NCBI RefSeq assembly: GCF_005239225.2
Contig: NC_133302.1
Location: forward strand, 3,658,001 to 3,722,000
Direction: 5' to 3'
Length of the DNA: 64,000 nucleotides
Origin: Populus alba
Lineage: Eukaryota > Streptophyta > Magnoliopsida > Malpighiales > Salicaceae
The position numbers were made by a program, and so were the translations under genes. Below are positions 57,213 to 64,000 of this stretch, one piece after another. Position 1 is the first letter of the stretch. Each line of letters begins with the position of its first letter. The notes beneath the pieces were generated by a model that saw only the letters and a program-made list of their open reading frames with translations, did no database searches and was not told the DNA's origin.

Positions 57213-60200
57213 TCAAGATGAGGGTGGGGGATCAACCCGAAGCTTGAATCGAAAAGCAGTAAAGGATGCAACAGGAAGCGGTTTAGTGAAGACATCAGCA
57301 AGTTGATCCCGAGAGGGAACAAAACGAATCTGAATTTCTTTCTTGGCAACACGGTCACGGACAAAGTGATAATCCACTTCAACATGCTTAGTACGAGCAT
57401 GGAAGATAGGATTTGCTGAGAGATAGGTAGCACCAAGATTATCACACCAAATGGTAGGGGCAGAGACTGAGGGAACCTGCAAATCTGTTAACATGTATTG
57501 AAGCCAAATGACTTCAGCGGTACCATCAGCAAGGGCTTTATACTCAGCCTCAGTAGAGGAGCGAGCAACAATGCGTTGTTTGCTGAATTTCTAAGAAATA
57601 GGTGTCTGACCAAAAAAGACAAGATAGCCGCATGTAGACTTGCGATCATCAATACTACCAGCCCAATCTGCATTTGTAAAGCCATGTAGAGCAAAAGAGG
57701 AGCCTCGAGTGATATGGAAACCATAAGATGCCGTACCTTTAAGATAACGTAAAATACGTTTGACAGCGGCCCAATGAGAACCTACAGGAGCATGCATAAA
57801 CTGACAGACTCTGTTAACAGCAAAACATATATCTGGACGGGTGAAGGTAAGATATTGAAGAGCACCCACGATTTGACAAAATCATGTAGGATCAGAGAAT
57901 GAATGATCCGGTAATAAAATGACTTTCAAAAGGGAGACTGGAGTATCAACTGGTTTGCAGGAAGTCATACTAGCTCAGGTGAGGATGTCAAGAATATATT
58001 TATGTTAACGCAACATTAAACCCATACTGGTAGACTGAACTTCAATACCTAGAAAGTAGTGAACAACACCTAAGTCACGAAGCTTGAACTCAGAGCTGAG
58101 TAACTGTATAAGGTGATGGAGCATAGCAGAGTTGCTACCCGTGAGCAGAATATCATCAACATACATCAGGAGATAAAAGATATTAGTACCATCATATAAG
58201 ATAAACAGGGAGGTGTTAACCTTGGAAGCTTGAAAACCAATGGAGAGCAAAAAATCACTTAGACGAGTGTACCATGTTCTCGGTGCCTGTTTCAAACCAT
58301 ACAATGATTTGTGCAATCTGCACACATGAGATGGAAGAGAAGAGTCAACGAAACCTGGAGGCTATTTCATGTAGACCTCTTCAGTAAGAACACCATTGAG
58401 GAAGGCATTATGAATATCAAGCTGATGAATCTTCCAATTTCATGAAACCGCGATAGAGAAAACCAATCGGACAGTGGCCTGCTTAATAACTGGACTGAAG
58501 GTTTCAGAATAATCAATACCTTCCTGCTGGGTAAAACCTCTAGCAACAAGGCGCGCCTTATAGCGCTCAATACTACCATCAACACGATGTTTGATCCGAT
58601 ATACCCATCTACTGCCAACAACGTTCATCGAAGGATGAAATGGAACCAAAGACCAAGTGCGATTTTCGCATAAAGCAGCGATCTCATCACACATAACATT
58701 ATGCCAAACTGCATACCGGTCAGCATCAGAGAATGCAAAAGGCTCAGAAGAGGGAGAATACAGTACCCGTGTGGAGGTAGAAGTAGCAGCAGCAGAAGCA
58801 ACCAAATTAGCTATCTTCTGCTGCCGCGGTCTAAAAGTCATAGGATGTCTGTTGTGTGCTGATGGAGACGCAGGGGAAGACGGTTGTAGTGAGGAGACCT
58901 GTGGCAGTTGATAAGAAGACAAATCAACCATAAGTTGCAGACCAGCGGGAGAGGATGATAAAGAAGCAGCCTCAAGCACAGGACTATCAGCAGAGGAGGG
59001 GCTGGAGGTAGAGACTGAAGCTGCAGGAGTGCTGGCCAGGGAGGGCGAAGCAAAGGAGGGACTAGAAAGTGCCCCAAGACCATGAGAAGAGGAGACCAAT
59101 TGACGATCTGAACCTACATAATAAGGGTTAGATAAACAAGCATGGGATGATGGCCATGGAATGGGTGGAAGCTGTGGTCAAATGGCTGTTTGGAGTGGCA
59201 AAGTGGAGTGTTGTGGGCTGTTTGGGTGGCTAGTGAAAGTGGGTGGTGGTGGGTGATTTAACAAATTTGGGAGGGTAACAGTAGTGGGTGGGGTGGGGGT
59301 TGTGGTGGAGACCTTTGCAATCTGTTCAGAATTATCAAATGGAAACACATGTTCATGGAAGTGGACATGACGGGAAATATAAATACGGTGAGATGCAATG
59401 TCAAGACATCGATAACCAAGATGCAAGGAACTATATCCAAAAAACACACATGGAGAGGAATGAAAATCCAATTTATGATTATTATATGGACGCAGAAAAG
59501 GAAAACAGAGACACCCAAAGGTACACAAAAAATGATAATCAGGAGACCGTTGAAATAAACAATCAAACAGAGAGCGATGGGCAAGAATAGGAGTAGGCAT
59601 ACGATTTATAAGATAAACAGAGGTTTCAAAAGCATAATTCCAGAATCGAAAAGGTGCTTTACATTGCCCTAAAAGAGTAAGACCTGTTTCCACAATATGC
59701 CTATGACGACGCTCTACTGTTCCATTTTGTTCATGAGTGTGGGGACAAATCAGACGATGATGAATACCAATGGTCTGAAAAAATATGGATAGTTTTCGGT
59801 ATTCACCATCCCAATCAGTTTGAACAGATTTTATTTTTAATGAAAATTAACGTTCGACAAGAGTCTGAAATTGATGAAAAACAGAGTAAACATCAGATTT
59901 GGCAACGAGAGGATAATACCATACATATTTAGTATAAGCATCAACAAAGATAAAAAAAAATAACAATAGCCATCTGAAGAAAAAAGAGGAGCAGGGCCCC
60001 ATACATCACTAAAAATTAATTCAAGTGGAGTAGAAGTTTTGTGACCCGTAGGTCCTAAAGACAAAGGCGATGATTTTCCTAAAGGACAACTTTGACATTG
60101 AAAATTAAGATGTTTGTTATTACAAATGATCTTATTTTTCGAGATTAACAATTGAAAAATACGTGAAGTAGGATGACCTAGTCGACGATGCCATAAATTG

Positions 60201-60660
60201 GCAGAGGCAGAAGTGTAGGGAGACCAATAGGCTTGAGGAACTGACGTGACGGAAGACTTGGTCAGGGCATAGAGACCATCTTTACTCTGACCTAAGAGAA
60301 GGACTTCTTGGGTGTTGAAATCCTTAACATAAAACACATGAGGGTGAAATTCAAAATAAACTTTATTATCAAGACAAAATTTCTGAACAGAGAGCAGAGG
60401 TTTTGTGATTGCAGGAACATGAAGAACATTAGATAAGGTGAAAGAACGATGTGGTGTATATATTTTTGTATGACCAAGATGAGATATAGGAAGGCCCTTA
60501 CCATCACCAATATGCAAATTATCATTACCAAGATACGATTCTGAAGCGGTCAAGGTGGCAAGATCAGGTGTGACGTGTTAATTGGCACCAATATTTGGAA
60601 ACCAATCAACAGAACCGGTTGAGGAGAGATTGCGCTGCACCAGGTTGGCAGTAGGTTGTT
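57213..60660 (-). pseudogene. Copia pol: protease, integrase, reverse transcriptase, RNase H (decayed)
   Basis: Fragments in order. Protease near 60560-60600 reads WFPNIGAN then a stop, where the family has D-S/T-GA; the catalytic aspartate is changed to asparagine. Integrase: WHRRLGHP...CQSC zinc region, DVWGP, QTDWDGEY, EQNGTVERRHRHIVE, interrupted by a frameshift near 59950 and a TAA near 59850. Reverse transcriptase: [17 protein letters not shown], stops near 58440 and 58364, QLDIHNAFLNG, YGLKQAP, YVDDILLTGS (58130-58160). RNase H: DWAGSIDDRKST, then after a stop and shift [13 protein letters not shown] and [12 protein letters not shown]. At least five disabling changes. Confidence 0.88.
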
Positions 60661-60676
60661 GGCCATAGCTTCGCTG

Positions 60677-61729
60677 CTAGAATTGAGGGCAATAGAGAGC
60701 TGTATGGCCGAAATTCTGACACAATTGGCAGCGTGGATTATGCCCCCTATTGTGCTGCCAAGAGCCCTGCCTATTGTCACCAAAGGAGGAATTTTGGAAG
60801 CTGCGGTGATCAGTTCTGGAGCCAGCAAATCGGTTGCCTCTGCTGTTGGACTGGTTAGGATGCCATCCACCGTTGAAGTGGCCCTTACTACGGCCAGAAT
60901 TGCCAAAAGTCTGGCGCTGTGCAACAAGAGCAGAAGATGGAATGCTGGGTGTGGGCAGCAGAGGAGCATGTATGGCAGCAGAAGATTTGTGAAGAAATTC
61001 ATGTGTGAGGAGATGGTTGTGAAGATCTGCATATGATAAAGGTTCAGCCTTGGTAATAAGACTGGTAACTAAGTCTTTAAACTCTCCCCTAAGACCACGA
61101 AACACATATAAATTGAAATCTTCATGCGAAACTAGCCGACTAGCAGCGACCAATTCATCAAATAAGGCCTTCGCTTTTTGCATAAATTGAGTTACTGATT
61201 CATCACCCTGTCGAAGATCCTGAAGAGAGTCGTGAAGTTGCATAATACGAGAGTTGGAGGTGGAAGCGAGAGCTCGCTCAAGAGTACCCCAAGCTGAACA
61301 AGAACTTTGACAGCCAACAACAAGATGCAAAACTTCCATAGATAGGGAGGAAAGAAGAGCACTTAGAATGAGTTGGTCCTGTTGTTTCCAGGTTTGAAAA
61401 AGCGGATTTACCTGAAGAGAGATACCATCATGGGCAAGAACATGTGTTGATGGACATGTGTTGGAGCCATCAACAAAACCAAAAACTCCTTGGCCTATGA
61501 GATAAGGCAGCATTTGCATATGCCAATATAAATAATTGGTGTTTGTTAATTTGAGGGAGATGACTTGATGAGTGTGAGAAATGGAGATAATGCTTGCGAC
61601 AGTAGAGGCAATAGAGGTAGCAGACGTGGGCTGCAAGAGGAGGCGTTCACCAGCCATGGCAGAGGAGAATCCAGGTGGTGACGCAGCAGAGGAAAGCAGA
61701 GGAGGCGCTGCAAGAGAAGAGGGCTGCAC
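60677..61729 (-). CDS. Copia gag with zinc knuckle
   Basis: A frame of about 350 codons. A UBN2-like gag core (YLYWHMQMLPYLIGQGVFGF, then QLHDSLQDLRQGDESVTQFM, DLVTSLI) is followed by a basic, asparagine-rich tail and a single zinc knuckle CQLCQNFGHTALYC. It ends at a TAG where the polyprotein should read through into protease (a glutamine-type codon is expected), so gag is open but detached from pol. An in-frame ATG also exists at 61657. It would form the particle shell. Confidence 0.8.
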   Translation of the reverse strand: MQPSSLAAPPLLSSAASPPGFSSAMAGERLLLQPTSATSIASTVASIISISHTHQVISLKLTNTNYLYWHMQMLPYLIGQGVFGFVDGSNTCPSTHVLAHDGISLQVNPLFQTWKQQDQLILSALLSSLSMEVLHLVVGCQSSCSAWGTLERALASTSNSRIMQLHDSLQDLRQGDESVTQFMQKAKALFDELVAASRLVSHEDFNLYVFRGLRGEFKDLVTSLITKAEPLSYADLHNHLLTHEFLHKSSAAIHAPLLPTPSIPSSALVAQRQTFGNSGRSKGHFNGGWHPNQSNSRGNRFAGSRTDHRSFQNSSFGDNRQGSWQHNRGHNPRCQLCQNFGHTALYCPQF

Positions 61730-61851
61730 TGTCGGAGAAAAAGAAAGCTGGATTGCTAGTGTTGCAGAATTTGAAGATGCATGTGGCGGCTGTTCTATTG
61801 AAGAAGGGAGGCTGGGAGAGAAAATTAGGTTTAATTTATTTTAGGGTTTTG

Positions 61852-61865
61852 TGGCTATGATACCA
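61852..61865 (-). promoter_or_regulatory. Primer-binding site of the Copia element (initiator tRNA-Met type)
   Basis: The minus strand reads TGGTATCATAGCCA, abutting the LTR end without a spacer. The usual plant Copia site is TGGTATCAGAGC; one base differs. Confidence 0.85.
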
Positions 61866-62046
61866 AGTTGAGAATAATAGAATGTGTTAGGTTGTGCCTT
61901 AGCCAACCTTCCTATTTATATAGAGGCAATAGAACACTACAGTAACTATAATGATTACAACATTCTATATTAGAATCCTATTCTGATAGATACATGAGTA
62001 ACTGTAATGATTACAACATCCTATATTAGAATCATATTCTCTAATA
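61866..62046 (-). mobile_element. 5' LTR of the Copia element
   Basis: 181 bases, same ends as its partner. The TATA-like motif lies at 61912-61921. It is followed outside by ACAAT (62047-62051). Confidence 0.87.
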
Positions 62047-62270
62047 ACAATGAAGAAGAAAGGAGATGAGGAGATTTTAATTTAATTTATTTAGTTCTCT
62101 TTTTATCATGGATTTGAAAATAAGAAAATAAACCCTATAATGATTACAACATCCTATATTAGAATCCTATTCTCTAATAACAATGAAGAAGAAAGGAGAT
62201 GAGGAGATTTTAATTTAATTTGTTTAGTTCTCTTTTTATCATGGATTTGAAAATAAGAAAATAAACCCAA
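62004..62270. repeat. Tandem duplication across the LTR/flank junction
   Basis: About 134 bases (LTR end plus flank, ending ATAAACCC) occur at about 62004-62137 and again at 62138-62270. The second copy includes the last 43 LTR bases and the target site, so the duplication happened after insertion. Confidence 0.85.
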
Positions 62271-62760
62271 GTGTAAGAAACTAAAGGACTTGGAACATGG
62301 AAGAAGAAGATGCTAAAATGATGGTAGGAGGAAGAGGAAAATGAAGAAATTACAAGGAACTTTAGTCATTAAATCAATCATTGTTGCAAATACTAGCATG
62401 TTGGACTCAAGGCATCAGTATGTATATATACATGATGGCAATGTTATTATACAAACCTGAAGTAGTAGCGGTAGCTGGAAGAACTTTTGTCCAGGATAAG
62501 TAAAAAAATTGAAAAATTAATTAAATTGAAAAAATAAAAAAAATAAATGAAAAACAAACTGTAAAAAAAACCAATAAAAATTTAAAAAAAATTGATCAGA
62601 TTAGTTTTTTAAACCTAGAAAAAAAAAAAAACAAACCCAAACTAAAAAATCGAGCCAAACTAGTTTAAACTGGTTTTTATTTTAAAAAATTAAACCGAAC
62701 CAAACCGGAATTGATTGGCTTGGAAAAAAAAAAACAATATCAAGAAAAGAAAGCAAACAT
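62271..62760. other. Intergenic DNA with an A-rich repeat
   Basis: No gene. From about 62500 to 62725 it is very A-rich with AAACCGAACCAAACCGGAAT-type phrases that look like a decayed dispersed repeat. Confidence 0.5.
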
Positions 62761-62890
62761 TTCATTTCCCGCATAAAACATGCATAGTACAAGGTTCCAT
62801 ACAAGACTACATTACATGCCCTCTTAGGCTTATTTCATTCTCTACTGATTTAGACAAACAGCCTCTTGCTTGTTCAGCTTACAATTGCAT

Positions 62891-64000
62891 TCATGCAATC
62901 TCATCACTCCTTCCAGACTGTGAAGGACTAAAAACGCTAACTTCCTCCCTGTTGTTCTTAAGCCTCCTAGCATCTTCCCTTGAGATCTGGAATGAATTTG
63001 CCACCACTTCCACCGGCAAGCCTCGGATGGTGGAGACACGTCCAGCCAATTGATTCACTTGTGCATTGTCGTTGGTTTTAAATGATACCCACTCGAACCC
63101 TTGGTTTCCTGCCTTCTTCACTACTGCAAAGCTTTGTGGTGCTGTAACTACTTGACCCTCGCGGACTTCTCCATCAAATATCGTTTGTCCATTGTCTCCA
63201 ACAATCTGAATCCTTCCATTTCCCCTGGTGATGTAGATTATGCTGTGGGCATTCATATTCCAGTGTGGTGACATCAAAGCGTTCTACAGTGCATGATCGC
63301 GTTCAATGTACGTACATTAGTAGGAAATTCACAATAAATTAAGCACAGCATGTATATACTACAAGGGATTACTATATACATCGCCAATGAAACAATTTTG
63401 ATCCACATGAACCCAGTTTGTGAGGGTTTTTTTTTTTGTAACTAGAGAAATTGTTGTAACGTCAAGAAAAAAAATTCAATGAAGGGTGCATAGACTTTCT
63501 TACCGGGTAGAGTACACCTCTCTCAACACTAAGCTGGACAGATCGAAGGATAGGGAGATTGAGGTTGTTGACAGTGGTGAGGCGTCCAGCGCGTGGATTA
63601 AAGAAATCAGCACGTTCTGGGTCATTGATGTTGTGCTTCAACCTAGCAGTACAGAAAGTTTCCTCTATGCCATTGAATCTGCCACCTCGTCCCCTTCGGT
63701 GTTCAATTTCACGTTCTTCTTCCTCTCGGCTCTGATGTGGACTTACCACCTGAAGCTCATGCTCAGCTCGGACAATGATGCCTCTGTTATCTTTTTCGTT
63801 CCTCATGCTTCTTGCTAGTCTGGTGTCAATGTTGAAAGCTTCTGCCAGGATTTGCTAATCGAAGCCGCCGAAGACATTGCGGTTTCTGTCTTGCTGGTGT
63901 CTCCGACTTTCATCTTCGTCTTGGCGTCCACGTTGACCTTCAAACTGGTCTCTCTGGTATGAGCTTCTTTGGCTTTGCAATTCTCGTTGTGGGTTGCCAG
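62891..64000 (-). pseudogene. 11S globulin (legumin-like) seed storage protein gene, 3' half, with a nonsense codon
   Basis: Exon 63504-64000+ continues past the window edge; intron 63284-63503 (GTAAG...TGTAG); last exon 62891-63283 ends in TGA. The acidic-chain part contains a glutamine/arginine-rich stretch and NVFGGFD...ILAEAFNI; then [10 protein letters not shown] and NGIEETFC, the conserved Asn-Gly processing site followed by the cysteine of the interchain disulfide; then the basic-chain cupin ([22 protein letters not shown]). These proteins form hexamers in seed protein-storage vacuoles. Between GFD and QILAEAF the codon is TAG (63855-63857), where the family normally has an acidic or similar residue. 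If real it would truncate the protein before the basic chain; everything else looks undamaged. Confidence 0.82.
63855..63857 (-). other. In-frame stop codon in the 11S globulin
   Basis: The minus strand reads GAT TAG CAA within ...FGGFD*QILAEAF. A single G-to-T change from GAG would produce it. The surrounding frame is intact on both sides. Confidence 0.8.

Larger units (their letters stand above)
57025..62046 (-). mobile_element. Ty1/Copia retrotransposon, full length but inactive
   Basis: 5022 bases including two 181-base LTRs, initiator-Met-type primer site at 61852-61865, polypurine tract near 57206-57225 and ACAAT target duplications. Domains in Copia order on the minus strand: gag, protease, integrase, reverse transcriptase, RNase H. 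Motif style (LWHRRLGHP, KSLYGLKQAPRTWY, LHYFLGIEV-like) suggests the Ale/Retrofit lineage; that assignment is inference. LTR divergence of about 5 percent makes it older than the Tat-like element at 45566-55280. Confidence 0.9.

Noticed and set aside
59258..59590. Frames of about 100 codons on both strands within the Copia element
   Set aside because: They are alternative frames of the integrase region; the true frame is 59178-59693 on the minus strand.
1..64000. tRNA, rRNA or other structured RNA genes
   Set aside because: Only primer-binding sites and a lone B-box-like motif were found; no full tRNA cloverleaf or rRNA segment was seen by eye.

Overview
The window is nuclear DNA of a flowering plant, most likely a eudicot tree. 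Evidence: multi-exon genes with GT/AG introns, a plant malectin/LRR receptor kinase, an 11S seed globulin, and plant retrotransposon lineages (Athila-like and Tat-like Ty3/Gypsy, Ty1/Copia, CACTA). Some intron repeats remind me of Salicaceae (poplar/willow), but that is recollection and not demonstrated here. There is no prokaryotic or organellar content. About three quarters of the window is nested transposable elements.

Left part (1-19,726). Two Athila-like elements on the minus strand share one LTR (2798-4442), giving the order LTR-internal-LTR-internal. Copy B (4443-9186) keeps one open frame in which gag and protease are fused to the integrase C-terminus, with reverse transcriptase, RNase H and integrase core missing. 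Copy A (1-2797) carries several frameshifts. The array sits inside a minus-strand Tat-like LTR (10,534-14,563), which also holds a probable solo LTR (10,613-12,195). That LTR cuts a CACTA transposase gene (14,564-15,605). A second LTR of the same family, in the opposite orientation, is a solo LTR with an ATGTA target duplication (15,648-18,676) in the same CACTA element, whose terminus is at 19,726.

Middle (20,267-33,009). This is a chimeric Tat-like element. Its 5' LTR and 3' LTR belong to different families and there is no target-site duplication. It encodes only a gag fragment and carries large GC-rich minisatellite arrays just upstream of the 3' LTR. A complete relative of its right half lies at 45,566-55,280 (minus strand, GTTTC target duplication, almost identical LTRs), so that insertion is recent.

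Genes. An apparently intact LRR/malectin receptor-like kinase (24 coding exons, 1002 codons, minus strand, 33,414-41,342) lies between these elements. A remnant of a second receptor kinase (44,680-45,204) and a lone last exon of a paralogue (56,173-56,574) flank the young retrotransposon. A degenerate Copia element with unusual TA...CT termini (57,025-62,046) follows. The window ends in the 3' half of an 11S globulin gene (62,891-64,000) that has an in-frame stop.

The observation most worth following is shared by the otherwise dissimilar Tat-like LTRs: a small conserved block near the LTR 3' end, with a short stem-loop followed by a 10-base copy of the tRNA primer-binding site. Most of these LTRs also have a splice-donor-like site, in three cases followed by long perfect or near-perfect hairpins.
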